From assembly GCA_947629145.1 (NCBI GenBank), contig CANRCQ010000003.1:1-50396 (forward strand): a stretch of 50,396 nt of DNA, in the 5' to 3' direction. The position numbers and the translations under genes were made by a program. This DNA is from an uncultured Clostridia bacterium (lineage in GTDB: Bacteria; Bacillota; Clostridia; Christensenellales; UBA1242). Every line of letters starts with the position of its first letter. Position 1 is the stretch's first letter. The notes beneath the pieces were generated by a model, which saw only the letters and a list, made by a program, of their open reading frames with translations, made no database searches and had not been told where the DNA came from. Of this stretch, positions 1 to 9,827 are shown piece by piece.

Positions 1-1073
1 GTGCCAATGCCAATTATGTCCAAATCAAGAAAACTGAAAGAATAAGGAAAATAATCCCTGCAAAGATAGATGTATGTTTTGTCCAAAAGTTTGCCGTCAA
101 AAATCTTGTAAGAGATGTTGTTTGTCATCAAAAATTCTTGCAAAATATCAAAAAATTCCCCTGCAAACAGAAACACATCTTTTCCACTTTTTTTATACAT
201 TGCAAGGTCGGCTTTCAAGGACATGAAATCGACAAGATAACTTTTTGCGCCAATTGTTTGATTTTCAAATTCGCTTTCACTTGTGTTTGAAAAAGTGATA
301 AATTTTTTAAGGTTTATCTTAGAAAAATCAAAAAATAAATCATCCTTTGTCCAAGAGAGTTGTTCGCGCGCCTTTTCCAAAATTTTGCATTCATTTTCAA
401 TTTTTACAGGCTCATCTATCACGCAATTTTCACAGATGTCAAACACGGAATTTTTGCCAATTTTTAAAAAAATAGGGAAAAATTCAATTTTTTCACACAT
501 TTTCATGGTTTTCATAGTGGAAAAATCGAAATTTAATATCTTTTCAATCTCGTCATCAAAAAACTCAACACGCGTTGGATAGTCGCCGTCAATAAAAATA
601 TCAACAATATCTCCGCGCACGGCATATTGCCCTGGGGCGGTCACATAGTCCACCCTTTCAAAGCCATATTCTTGAAGATTTTGCGAAAGTTTTTCAATAG
701 GAAATTCCTGTCCAACTTCAACAGAAAAACTTTGTTTTAAAAATTTTAAATCAAACTTTGTTGAAAGGGATGACGGCAAAAAAATTAAAACATCAAGTTG
801 CCCCTTTAAAAAGTTTGAAATAGCGCTTGCAAAAGGCGAAAGATTGACATCAAATTCATCTTCGTTTTCGCGCCCACAAGAGATAATTTGAACTCTTTTA
901 TCACACTCTTCAAGCCCCTTTTTAAGTTTACTTGCCGTGACAAAATCGCCACAAACATACACAAGTTTGTCTAAACACGCACAAAAAAGCACTTTTTCGC
1001 CAATAAAAAAGCCGCCAAAATGTTTTTTTGGTGGGAGTGCATTTTTTATAAGTTCAACAAAGTTCGTGTTCAA
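1..1073 (-). CDS. mfd: Transcription-repair coupling factor Mfd, N-terminal part (runs off window edge)
   Basis: Minus-strand translation from TTG at 1073 includes YGFERVDYVTAPGQYAVRGDIVDIFIDGDYPTRVEFFDDEIE, typical of the Mfd/UvrB-like module; follows pth. Confidence 0.88.
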   Translation of the reverse strand, partial: MNTNFVELIKNALPPKKHFGGFFIGEKVLFCACLDKLVYVCGDFVTASKLKKGLEECDKRVQIISCGRENEDEFDVNLSPFASAISNFLKGQLDVLIFLPSSLSTKFDLKFLKQSFSVEVGQEFPIEKLSQNLQEYGFERVDYVTAPGQYAVRGDIVDIFIDGDYPTRVEFFDDEIEKILNFDFSTMKTMKMCEKIEFFPIFLKIGKNSVFDICENCVIDEPVKIENECKILEKAREQLSWTKDDLFFDFSKINLKKFITFSNTSESEFENQTIGAKSYLVDFMSLKADLAMYKKSGKDVFLFAGEFFDILQEFLMTNNISYKIFDGKLLDKTYIYLCRDYFPYSFSFLDLDIIGIG

Positions 1074-1570
1074 ATTCTTTTGGTCACCTCGTCAGCCGCT
1101 TTTTCTAAAATCGGCAAAAATTCTTTTTCATCAAATTTTGAAAGCACATAATCGGCAAGGTCCATGGAAATATCTCGCCCAATGCCAACCTTTATGCGTT
1201 CAAAATCCTGTCCAATGTAAGACACAATGCTTCTAAGCCCATTATGCGTGCCAGCCGAGCCATGTTGGCGGTATCTCACGTCCCCTTTTGGAAGGTCGAT
1301 GTCGTCAACGACAACCAGAATTCGTGCATCCTTGTATTTTTCTTTCAATAAAACCACACTTTCTCCACTTAAATTCATGTAAGTTTGTGGTTTTACAAGC
1401 AAAACTTTTTCGCCATCTTTCACGCCTTCGCCAACAAGCGCCTTAAACTTTGCTTTATTGATTTTTATGCCAAGTTTTTCGGCAACAATATCAACAACGC
1501 AAAATCCAACATTGTGATAGGTTTTTTCATATTTTGCATCTGGATTTCCAAGCCCAACAACAATCGTCAT
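1070..1570 (-). CDS. pth: Peptidyl-tRNA hydrolase
   Basis: MTIVVGLGNPDAKYEKTYHNVGF; start trimmed to the conserved Met. Confidence 0.95.
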   Translation of the reverse strand: MTIVVGLGNPDAKYEKTYHNVGFCVVDIVAEKLGIKINKAKFKALVGEGVKDGEKVLLVKPQTYMNLSGESVVLLKEKYKDARILVVVDDIDLPKGDVRYRQHGSAGTHNGLRSIVSYIGQDFERIKVGIGRDISMDLADYVLSKFDEKEFLPILEKAADEVTKRI

Positions 1571-1571
1571 A

Positions 1572-2405
1572 TCACACCTGCTTATCAATAAATTTTGAAA
1601 ATGGGCCAACAATCTTGCCTTTTTCAACTTTGCATTTATCAAGATAACTTGCTTGAATAAATGCTTCATCGCACACAACAGTGTCAACAATAAAATTGCC
1701 ACTTTGCAAAATGACGTCTTTGCCAACATATGTTTTGCCACTTAAAACATTGTTTGGATAGATTATCACGCCTTCTTCAATTTCAACATCCGCATCAATA
1801 AAAATTGTGTTTTCGCCAAACAAAACAACTCCGTTTTGCTTGTGATAGTCCAAAATTCTTTTTCTCAAAACATCAAAAGCATGAGAAATTTTCTCTGCAT
1901 TATCCACAATACAAAAATCTTTTTTATCAAATTCTTCAATGGTTGTAGATAAAAGCATTCTCGCATTTTTAAGATATTCGCCTTTAAAAACATAACCGCG
2001 CAAGAGTTTTAACACATTCATTCTGTGCTTTGAAAAATAGTCCATAATCTCCAAAAAAGTGGACTTTCTTAAAAGCGGAGTATCGCTGTAGAAAACTGCA
2101 ACAAACTTAAACTCCCCAGCAAGTTCTTTTATTTTAGGCAAAAAGTCATCTTCATTTGGCTGTTCAATCACTTTTTGCGTGCAGCCCGAAGTTGCCATTT
2201 CAACCCATTCAACCATACTTTTGCCACACAGTTCAAAATCCGCCGAAAATTCGTTTTTTGCACGAATAATCACAACCAAAGTTTCGTTTTTGGTCCATTC
2301 AAAATTTTCAGTTTGAGTCAATTTATCTGGCTCAATCGGAGAGAGAAAATCAAAACTAATTTGATTTTCTTCAACTTTTACTTCAATATCTTCCATCGTT
2401 TCCAT
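1572..2405 (-). CDS. GlmU-like protein (degenerate nucleotidyltransferase half plus short left-handed beta-helix-like half)
   Basis: FGENTIFIDADVEIEEGVIIYPNNVLSGKTYVGKDVILQSG resembles the GlmU hexapeptide region; position upstream of pth/mfd. Confidence 0.6.
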   Translation of the reverse strand: METMEDIEVKVEENQISFDFLSPIEPDKLTQTENFEWTKNETLVVIIRAKNEFSADFELCGKSMVEWVEMATSGCTQKVIEQPNEDDFLPKIKELAGEFKFVAVFYSDTPLLRKSTFLEIMDYFSKHRMNVLKLLRGYVFKGEYLKNARMLLSTTIEEFDKKDFCIVDNAEKISHAFDVLRKRILDYHKQNGVVLFGENTIFIDADVEIEEGVIIYPNNVLSGKTYVGKDVILQSGNFIVDTVVCDEAFIQASYLDKCKVEKGKIVGPFSKFIDKQV

Positions 2406-2496
2406 GCTTCTATTATATAACAAAAACTTTTATTTTCAAAATATTTTTGTTTAATTTATTTTTAAAAAAATAAAATATATGTTAAAATATTCTTGA

Positions 2497-3630
2497 ATGA
2501 AAAAAATTGCACTTAAAACCTTTGTGTGCATGATGGCAATTATTGCGTTCATTTTTGGCGTAAATCTTGTGTCTTTGCCAAAAACAGCAAACGCGGCAAA
2601 TTTCACTTCTGTCACTTCACAAAACAGTTACTTTTCAATGACAATGTCCGCAAGGGCTCGTCAAGGCACAAGTTCAGTCTTGCAAGAAGACACAAGAACG
2701 GTGACAACCTATGAAGGCGAAAGCATAACTTACAACTGCTTTAAATGGCGCGAACTTGAATATTTTAATTTTACATTCCGTTTTATTGGTAGGCCAACTG
2801 ACAATATTGAAATTGCGGACTATTCTTTTGAAGTAACTTTCATTCAAACCGAAGATTTAAAAACTCCAATTGGCGGCGGAAAAGGGCCAGAAAGCGAAGT
2901 TTTGGCACAAAACACTATATATCAAAACAGATTTGAGACTTTTAATTTCTTTTACTACATCGACAGCAACAAAGGCCACAACTCAAACAACTCTCATGAT
3001 GGACACGATTTTGGACTTTATAGATTTGATTTTAGATACACCTATTTAGACCAAGACACAATGGAAGAAATCGGCGAAAAACAGTGGTTCGCCATGGAAG
3101 ACCCAATCTATGTTGCAATTTTGCCAGATGATATAAACACTGTTAATATAAATCGTGTTTCCCTTTCCACAATGGTAATTCCAGGAAGCGAACTTTTAAA
3201 CGAATTTAGTTTTTCACTTTTGACAAACAACGATGCACTTGACTATATAAATCCAGTTTATCTTGAATGGGAAGTGACTGGCAAGGACACCTTGAATGCA
3301 CAGTATTGCCGCGATGAAGATATGAAAAACAGCGACTTGGACACATATGCGCCTTATAAAGTGATTGTCCCTATATATAAAGAATATCATGGCAAAACAT
3401 TTTTATTAGACACAAATGGTATTGAAGGCACGTGGACAGTTGCCTGTTATTTGATAAGGCCAACAGGAAAGATTTTGCTTGTTCAAGAAACAAATCTTTC
3501 CACAATAAAAGCCGCAAAGCCATCTTATATTTGGATTGTGTATATCGTGCTTGGAATACTTTTGCTGATAGCCCTGATTGCAGTTTTGATAATCATAATT
3601 AGAAACAGAACACAAGAAAAAGTTTGGTGA
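2497..3630 (+). CDS. Exported protein with signal peptide and C-terminal TM anchor, unknown function
   Basis: N-terminal hydrophobic signal (MKKIALKTFVCMMAIIAFIFGV..ANAA) and C-terminal TM followed by RNRTQEKVW. Confidence 0.75.
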   Translation: MKKIALKTFVCMMAIIAFIFGVNLVSLPKTANAANFTSVTSQNSYFSMTMSARARQGTSSVLQEDTRTVTTYEGESITYNCFKWRELEYFNFTFRFIGRPTDNIEIADYSFEVTFIQTEDLKTPIGGGKGPESEVLAQNTIYQNRFETFNFFYYIDSNKGHNSNNSHDGHDFGLYRFDFRYTYLDQDTMEEIGEKQWFAMEDPIYVAILPDDINTVNINRVSLSTMVIPGSELLNEFSFSLLTNNDALDYINPVYLEWEVTGKDTLNAQYCRDEDMKNSDLDTYAPYKVIVPIYKEYHGKTFLLDTNGIEGTWTVACYLIRPTGKILLVQETNLSTIKAAKPSYIWIVYIVLGILLLIALIAVLIIIIRNRTQEKVW

Positions 3631-3776
3631 CCCCAAACTTTTTTTGATGTCCTATGACACTTTACAACTTTTCATTATTCACTTTTATTAAAAATTTAGG
3701 CGTGAAATGTTGTGAAAAGTGAAGAGTAAATACGAAGCCCTTCCCTTTTTATCAAAATCATTATTCAAAAAAACAG

Positions 3777-3904
3777 TAAAACGGCTTAGAATGGATGCTG
3801 GGCAAGGCTCGAAAGTGTCACAAGGCAGGAGTTTAGTCATCTAAATGACTGTCTTGATGACGCTTTCAGTAAACGCAGCCCAGCGCCCGTTATAAGCCGT
3901 TTTA
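3777..3904. other. 128-nt long imperfect palindrome: structured RNA, composite terminator or MITE-like element
   Basis: 12-bp perfect terminal inverted repeat TAAAACGGCTTA/TAAGCCGTTTTA, then GCTGGGC/GCCCAGC, GAAAGTGTCA/TGACGCTTTC and AGTCAT-ctaa-ATGACT nested inside. Confidence 0.75.
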
Positions 3905-4306
3905 TAATATATTGTGGAAATTTGCTCCCATAAAATGCTGAAAACTCTCCACATAACTTTTTATCAATTCAAGCGAAACAAAAAATTCCACTTCTTCATT
4001 TTGGTCTATATAAGTTTTAAGTTTTATTATTTCCACACCAAGCGGCTCGATGGACTTGTGATTGACAAGAAAACAAAGCGAACTTTCGTTTTTCTTCCAG
4101 GAGTCGTCTAAATTGTCCACGAGAAGGGCAACTTCTTCATTTAAAATGCCGTTGTTTTTCTCCGCCGCAGTTTCTATTTCATAGCAAAAATCGTTCACTT
4201 TTTCAAGGGAAGTTATCACAAGCCTATCTTCAATCACGCATATTCCCACCAAAAATGCAAAAATAAGCGCAACAGAAACAATCTTAAAAATAGTGTATTT
4301 TGTCAT
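3902..4306 (-). CDS. DUF4363-like membrane protein
   Basis: N-terminal TM, small helical protein overlapping the DUF421 gene. Confidence 0.6.
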   Translation of the reverse strand: MTKYTIFKIVSVALIFAFLVGICVIEDRLVITSLEKVNDFCYEIETAAEKNNGILNEEVALLVDNLDDSWKKNESSLCFLVNHKSIEPLGVEIIKLKTYIDQNEEVEFFVSLELIKSYVESFQHFMGANFHNIL

Positions 4307-5022
4307 TCTTCCACCTGCCCCAAAGGTTTGATGTTCATAGTCATGTATTTTTCGTGGAATTTTTGAAGATAAACTGCCCCTGCCTTATCAACCGTCAAAA
4401 GCAAAATTTCCTTCACATTTTTCACCTTTGCCTTTTTTAAGATGTTTTGGATTTCGCTTTCGTCAATCCCTGCAACTTGCAAGTTTTCTTTGACAATCTT
4501 GCCTTCGTTTATAATGTTTATTGGGATTGTAGAAGGGCTGACTTTAAGTTTCAAGTCCCCTGCGGTGGCTGGTGCGAAATCGCTTTTAGGAAGCACACTC
4601 ATCTTGCCGTTAGTTTCCATGATGGCATATTGCACTTGTTCAATCTTAAAATAGCCGCATCCACGAAGTGCTTCAAAAATATCATCAACTGAGATGTTCA
4701 AGTTTTTGATTGCCTTGTAATCAATGCCATCCGGATTTATTACAATAACCGGCTTTCCACTTAAAAATGCGGAGAATTTGCCGCTTATTTTTGAAAAGAA
4801 TGTAAGCACAAAATGCAAAACAACAAGTGTCAAAAGTGGAATTATTCCATGAAGCACCGGCATGGATACATCCGCCATAGGGATTGTGGCAAGGTCTGCA
4901 ATAATAAGCGTCAAAACAAGTTCAAAAGGTTGCATTTGCCCCAACTGCCTTTTGCCCATAAGTCTGTATAAAAACAGCACCACAAGATAGATGATAATTG
5001 CGCGAATTACGATTGTTAACAT
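4303..5022 (-). CDS. DUF421 (YetF-like) membrane protein
   Basis: RAIIIYLVVLFLYRLMGKRQLGQMQPFELVLTLIIADLATIPMAD. Confidence 0.88.
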   Translation of the reverse strand: MLTIVIRAIIIYLVVLFLYRLMGKRQLGQMQPFELVLTLIIADLATIPMADVSMPVLHGIIPLLTLVVLHFVLTFFSKISGKFSAFLSGKPVIVINPDGIDYKAIKNLNISVDDIFEALRGCGYFKIEQVQYAIMETNGKMSVLPKSDFAPATAGDLKLKVSPSTIPINIINEGKIVKENLQVAGIDESEIQNILKKAKVKNVKEILLLTVDKAGAVYLQKFHEKYMTMNIKPLGQVEE

Positions 5023-5092
5023 ACAACTATGTTGCGAAAAAGTGTGTTTTTTATTACAAAAACAACAAAAAAACAGCCAAATTTGACTGTTT

Positions 5093-5446
5093 TTATTGCA
5101 CAAAGCCAAGTGAAATTAAAAGCGCTCTGTTTATTTCTTTCATTTTTACTTCATCAATACAGGTTATTTTTTCTTTCAATCTGCGTTTGTCAAGTGTTCT
5201 TATTTGCTCCAAAAGCACAACTGAATTTTTGGGCAAGTTGTATTGCTGAGATGAAAGTTCGATGTGTGTGGGCAGTTTCGCTTTGGAAAGTTGGCTTGTT
5301 ATGGCAGAAACAATCACTGTCGGCGAGAATTTGTTGCCCACATCGTTTTGAATGACAAGCACCGGCCTTGTGCCACCTTGTTCGCTTCCAACAACAGGGC
5401 TAAGGTCTGCAAAGTATATATCTCCTCTTTTAATTGATATTTCCAT
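5093..5446 (-). CDS. mazF: MazF/PemK (EndoA) family endoribonuclease toxin
   Basis: [47 protein letters not shown]. Confidence 0.95.
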   Translation of the reverse strand: MEISIKRGDIYFADLSPVVGSEQGGTRPVLVIQNDVGNKFSPTVIVSAITSQLSKAKLPTHIELSSQQYNLPKNSVVLLEQIRTLDKRRLKEKITCIDEVKMKEINRALLISLGFVQ

Positions 5447-5675
5447 AAACTTCCCAATTCTTGTTTTTTAAATCCACAAGGTCGGCAAGTTCAAGAGCGG
5501 AAAGTTCTTGATAAACTTCGGCACTTTGTGGAGCGAAAGAAGAGTATTCTTCTCTCATTTTCAGTGTATGAACTCTCTGCAAATTTGTTGAAGCAAGCAC
5601 AAAACTTTCAAGACTTTGCTGTCTTTCAATTTGTTGAACTTTCTTCATCATTTGGCGAAAATTCTTTTCTTCCAT
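5430..5675 (-). CDS. Small protein overlapping mazF, candidate atypical antitoxin
   Basis: Start codon chosen at [14 protein letters not shown]; 3' end overlaps mazF start by 17 nt. Confidence 0.55.
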   Translation of the reverse strand: MEEKNFRQMMKKVQQIERQQSLESFVLASTNLQRVHTLKMREEYSSFAPQSAEVYQELSALELADLVDLKNKNWEVYGNIN

Positions 5676-5744
5676 GAAATATCCCCTGTTTATCAAGATT
5701 TTAAACTACTTTGCGTAAGAAGTTAAAATTTTATTCATAAGTGT

Positions 5745-6083
5745 TCACAAAACAATCACAACTGCAACAACAACATCCTTTTGGTGCGAAAGAGAGATGT
5801 CAACCTTTTTGCCTTTCACAAATTTTTCCGCCTTTCCGTGAAATTTTAGATAAGGCTTTCCACTTTGTTTATGACAAAGTTCGATGTCCAAATAGGAAAT
5901 CTCTTCTGGGGCAATATCCAAGGCTTTGAAGGTTGCTTCCTTAACTGCCCAAAGTGACGCCACTCTCATGTCAAAATCGCACTTAAATTTGTGTATGTAG
6001 TCTTTTTCAGTGTCAAGTGCAATTTTATCTAAAAGTTTGGTCGCATCTTTTATTTTAACCTGTTGTATATCAATCCCAATCAT
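5745..6083 (-). CDS. acpS: Holo-[acyl-carrier-protein] synthase
   Basis: MIGIDIQQV...RVASLWAVKEATFKALDI...SLSHQKDVVVAVVI. Confidence 0.88.
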   Translation of the reverse strand: MIGIDIQQVKIKDATKLLDKIALDTEKDYIHKFKCDFDMRVASLWAVKEATFKALDIAPEEISYLDIELCHKQSGKPYLKFHGKAEKFVKGKKVDISLSHQKDVVVAVVIVL

Positions 6084-6696
6084 TGTTTTCTCCTTTGCAA
6101 ACGCTGTTTGCCACCTTCACAGCCACACTATAATCATAACCCTTATAAACAAGATGTGCAAGGCATTTTTGCTTTAAATTTGTATCTTTTTGGCGATTTT
6201 TTACGAATTTTTCTGCAAGATGAGTTGCATTTTCAATTTCTTCGTCTTCATCCACATTTTCTAAAAGGCTGTCAACAATCTCTTGACTAATTCCCTTTTG
6301 CTTTAATTTCATTTCAACGGCACGCTTTCCCTTTGACTTTGAAATGCTTTCCACATAGTTTTTTGCAAATTTTTCATCATCAATAAAGCCGTATTCATGA
6401 AGTTTGTTGAGCGCACTTGCAATAATCTTTGCGTCAAAACCCTTTTTCTTTAAATAGTCCTTCACGCCCTTTTCACTTACAACATATTTTTCAAGATAGG
6501 TCGCCGCCATGTCAAAGGCAAGTTTTTCGTCATTTTCTTTCTTTATCTTTTGAAAATCATGCTCATCTAATGTGGCATTTGTTTTGATGTTTTCTTTGAC
6601 TAAAATTTCATCCAAAAAAATCCCTGCCCATTTATCATCAACATACACATTATATCTGTTTGTCGAGCCAACTCTTTTTATCTTTGTAACTATCAT
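6070..6696 (-). CDS. recX: Regulatory protein RecX
   Basis: SEKGVKDYLKKKGFDAKIIASALNKLHEYGFIDDEKFAKNYVES...KGKRAVEMKLKQKGI. Confidence 0.92.
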   Translation of the reverse strand: MIVTKIKRVGSTNRYNVYVDDKWAGIFLDEILVKENIKTNATLDEHDFQKIKKENDEKLAFDMAATYLEKYVVSEKGVKDYLKKKGFDAKIIASALNKLHEYGFIDDEKFAKNYVESISKSKGKRAVEMKLKQKGISQEIVDSLLENVDEDEEIENATHLAEKFVKNRQKDTNLKQKCLAHLVYKGYDYSVAVKVANSVCKGENNDWD

Positions 6697-7049
6697 TTCA
6701 AAACCTCACTTGTAACTTTTGAATAAGCCCTGACAAGTCCCCCAGCGCCAAGTTTTACGCCACCAAAATATCTCACAACAAAAACACAAACATTTTGTTT
6801 GTTTTGTTTTTGAATAACTGACAAAATAGGTCTGCCAGCCGTTCCACTTGGCTCACCGTCATCGACAGCCTTTTCTGCAAACGGACTTTTCAGCGAATAT
6901 GCATAGCAAATATGTGTTGCTTTTTTATGAAGTGTTTTAAGAAAGGAAAGGGCATCATTTATCTCTTCCACATTCTCACAAGGCAAAAGATAGCCCACAA
7001 ATTTGGACTTTTTTTCAATTATTTCAACTGACTTTGCAAAATCTTTCAT
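6693..7049 (-). CDS. YigZ/IMPACT family protein (N-terminal domain only)
   Basis: KKSKFVGYLLPC...THICYAYSL...DDGEPSGTAGRPILSVIQKQ...VVRYFGGVKLGAGGLVRAY. Confidence 0.92.
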   Translation of the reverse strand: MKDFAKSVEIIEKKSKFVGYLLPCENVEEINDALSFLKTLHKKATHICYAYSLKSPFAEKAVDDGEPSGTAGRPILSVIQKQNKQNVCVFVVRYFGGVKLGAGGLVRAYSKVTSEVLK

Positions 7050-7138
7050 AGAAAAATTATAGCATGAAAGACTTTTGTTTTGCAAATGAGTTTGAATATT
7101 TTCAGCAAAATTGCACATCATACTTTTGGGAGGGAAAA

Positions 7139-7312
7139 ATGGAAAAATACAGACCTGGTGAACAAGCGCCTATGTCATGCAACTACAAGGCATATGACAG
7201 AGATGGCAATGACGGCGGAAAACTCTACCTTGAAAAAGGGCAAAGATTTCCTGCCACTCAGCACGAAGGCTCTTATTATGTGATGGACATGAAAAAAGAA
7301 AAAAATAAATAG
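7139..7312 (+). CDS. Small YjzC-like protein
   Basis: MEKYRPGEQAPMSCNYKAYDRDGNDGGKLYLEKGQRFPATQ; RBS-like gggagg upstream. Confidence 0.6.
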   Translation: MEKYRPGEQAPMSCNYKAYDRDGNDGGKLYLEKGQRFPATQHEGSYYVMDMKKEKNK

Positions 7313-7315
7313 TCC

Positions 7316-7352
7316 AAAGAAAAAGAGTGATAAATTCACTCTTTTTTCTTTT
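7316..7352. terminator. Bidirectional rho-independent terminator
   Basis: aaagaaaaagagtgataaattcactctttttt between convergent genes. Confidence 0.8.
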
Positions 7353-8181
7353 TTTTCTTATAAAAATCGTTAAATTCCACAGTTTTTCCGTTATACTTAA
7401 ATCCCACAAGTGTATCTACTTCCACATTATGAATACTTTTAAAAATATGGTCTTCAACTTCTGGAATATCTTTTTTCAATTCTTTGATAAGTTTTTTAAC
7501 CTTTCTACGCGCCGAAGCATTTTCGTCAATCTCGCACTTTTCAGTGAACTTGCATGCACAATTTAAAAAGGAAAGTTTGTGATATTTTGTCCAAGAGATA
7601 ATGTCATCTTCATGCACACAATAAAGCGGCCTGATAAGTTCCATCCCTTCAAAATTTTTTGAGCGAAGTTTAGGCGGCATTGCTTGGATTTGCGCCCCAT
7701 ACAGCATTCCCATAAGGGTTGTTTCAATCACATCCGAAAAATGATGTGCAAGGGCAATTTTGTTGCAACCACGCTCTTTTGCTGCGTTGTAAAGGCATCC
7801 ACGGCGCATTCTTGCACACATATAACATGGGCTTCCAGAAAAGTTTTCAACCGTTTCAAATATGTCGCTTTCAAAAATTTCAAGCGGAATTTCCAAAAGT
7901 TTGGCATTTTCTTCCAATTTTTGCCTGTTTTTTGCGTTGTAGCCTGGGTCCATGCTTAAATAAACCACTTCAAACTTTGTTTCGCTCACTTTTTTAAGCA
8001 TTTGAAAAAGTTTCGCCAAAAGCATACTGTCCTTGCCCCCAGAAATGCAAACAGCAATCTTGTCGCCATCTTCCACAAGGTTGTATCTTTTCAGTGCAAG
8101 AATAAACCTTGCCCAGATTGTTTTCCTGAACTTTTTAAACAGACTGCGTTCCACTTCGCCACTGAAAGACAATTTTTTCAT
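7336..8181 (-). CDS. PP-loop ATPase, TtcA-like tRNA 2-thiolation protein
   Basis: KIAVCISGGKDSMLLAKLFQML, CYMCARMRRGCLYNAAKERGCNKIALAHHFSDVIETTLMGM. Confidence 0.88.
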   Translation of the reverse strand: MKKLSFSGEVERSLFKKFRKTIWARFILALKRYNLVEDGDKIAVCISGGKDSMLLAKLFQMLKKVSETKFEVVYLSMDPGYNAKNRQKLEENAKLLEIPLEIFESDIFETVENFSGSPCYMCARMRRGCLYNAAKERGCNKIALAHHFSDVIETTLMGMLYGAQIQAMPPKLRSKNFEGMELIRPLYCVHEDDIISWTKYHKLSFLNCACKFTEKCEIDENASARRKVKKLIKELKKDIPEVEDHIFKSIHNVEVDTLVGFKYNGKTVEFNDFYKKKKKKE

Positions 8182-8236
8182 GGAAGCATTATACAATATT
8201 TAAAACAAATTTTCAATTATTTTACAAGAAGGTTTT

Positions 8237-9766
8237 TCAGTTTTTATGTGCTTTTGCAACTTTTGGCTTAAACTTTTCTTTAAACTTTATAAAATAAAAA
8301 TCAAAATTTATCACATTAAACACCATGCATAAAAGGGCAAACATAACAACTCCCACACTGCAAGAGATTGCTATGTCAAAGAAAAGTGGCAAAATATATG
8401 ACAAAAGCGAACTTAAAAAAGACACTGTTGCCACAACAGGAATTGACAGCAAACTCATCAAAATCAAATCTTTTTTTATAGCAAATTTTATTTTCAGTTT
8501 TCTTTTAAGCATAAGCATATTCAAAAGCAAACTTACAAGGCTTGAAAGCCCCATCCCCAAGATTAAAGCATTTATTCCAATAAATCGTGGCAAAATCAAA
8601 ATACACAAAAACAGAAAAACTTCGCCGGCAAGATAATTGAAAAAAGATTTCACTTCAAGCCCAACAGAATTTGAAATTGCAGAGATGATGTTTCCAACGC
8701 CCATTGGAATCATAATCCATGCGGAATATTGCAAAAGAGTGCCAGAAAGCACATTGTTGTATAAAAACAATCCAAATTTGTCGCCTATTGCAATGAAGGT
8801 TGGCACAATCCAAAAAGAAACAAAAAGAGCAAACAACACAGATGACGACACGCGTTTTTGAATGTGGTCGCTGTCATTTTGCACCATTGCCATTGAGATG
8901 TCTGGCACAAGCGCCGTCGAAAGTGAGCCAATAAGGGCGGTTGGAAGATATAAAAATGGAATTGTCATGCCAAAAGCCACTCCATACAAACTCATTGCCT
9001 GAGAAGATGTAAAGCCTGCTGCGATAAGTTGTGCAGGCAAAATCAGTGCCACAAGCGGCTGAACAAAACTTCCAACAACTCTCACCCCAGTTATTGGGGC
9101 GGACTGACGAATAAGTTTTTTATACACCTTTGAAGGCTTGCTCAATTTTCCGCCATAGAAAAAATATAAAAGCACCACAAAAAACGCAGATAAAACGCAA
9201 GAAAGTGTAAAACTCCACGCAACCGACATGGCATATTGAATTGCGCTCATGCCAGAAGCCAAAATCAAAACGCAAATAACAATTTTGGACACTTCTTCAA
9301 AAAGTTCTGTGGCGCACAATCCAAAATAATTATCACTGCCCCACATTGCCCCACGGAAAACGCAGTAAATTGATGAAAAAATAAGTGACGGAAGAAGAAT
9401 AATCAAAATATTGACGCAATTTGCATCTGTGAAAAGATTTGCAAAAAGGTTTCTAAAAACAAAAATGACAAGGCACAAAATTATGCTTACACTAAGCCCA
9501 ACAATCAAACTTGTGGACACCAAACTGCCCATAGCTTTTTTGTTGGAGTGAACACGATAACTTGCCGTCATTCGCGAAATTATAAGTGTAAAGCCACTTG
9601 ACACTATTGTCATTAAAACCATAAACACCGACATTGCCACTTGATAAAGCCCCAGGGCTTCCGCACCAATTTGTCTTGAAAGATAAATGCGAAAGAAAAA
9701 TCCCAAAAAGCGTGTGAGAAAAGTGAAAAGTGTGATGATGACAACATTTTTAAAGATTGATTTCAT
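8237..9766 (-). CDS. Oligosaccharide flippase/MATE superfamily, SpoVB-like
   Basis: Polytopic; FLTRFLGFFFRIYLSRQIGAEALGLYQVAMSVFMVLMTIVSSGF. Confidence 0.85.
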   Translation of the reverse strand: MKSIFKNVVIITLFTFLTRFLGFFFRIYLSRQIGAEALGLYQVAMSVFMVLMTIVSSGFTLIISRMTASYRVHSNKKAMGSLVSTSLIVGLSVSIILCLVIFVFRNLFANLFTDANCVNILIILLPSLIFSSIYCVFRGAMWGSDNYFGLCATELFEEVSKIVICVLILASGMSAIQYAMSVAWSFTLSCVLSAFFVVLLYFFYGGKLSKPSKVYKKLIRQSAPITGVRVVGSFVQPLVALILPAQLIAAGFTSSQAMSLYGVAFGMTIPFLYLPTALIGSLSTALVPDISMAMVQNDSDHIQKRVSSSVLFALFVSFWIVPTFIAIGDKFGLFLYNNVLSGTLLQYSAWIMIPMGVGNIISAISNSVGLEVKSFFNYLAGEVFLFLCILILPRFIGINALILGMGLSSLVSLLLNMLMLKRKLKIKFAIKKDLILMSLLSIPVVATVSFLSSLLSYILPLFFDIAISCSVGVVMFALLCMVFNVINFDFYFIKFKEKFKPKVAKAHKN

Positions 9767-9827
9767 ACAAGATAATTTATAAGAATTTTTGGACAAATAT
9801 GCAAGTAAAATATTTTAAGGAGTTTTT

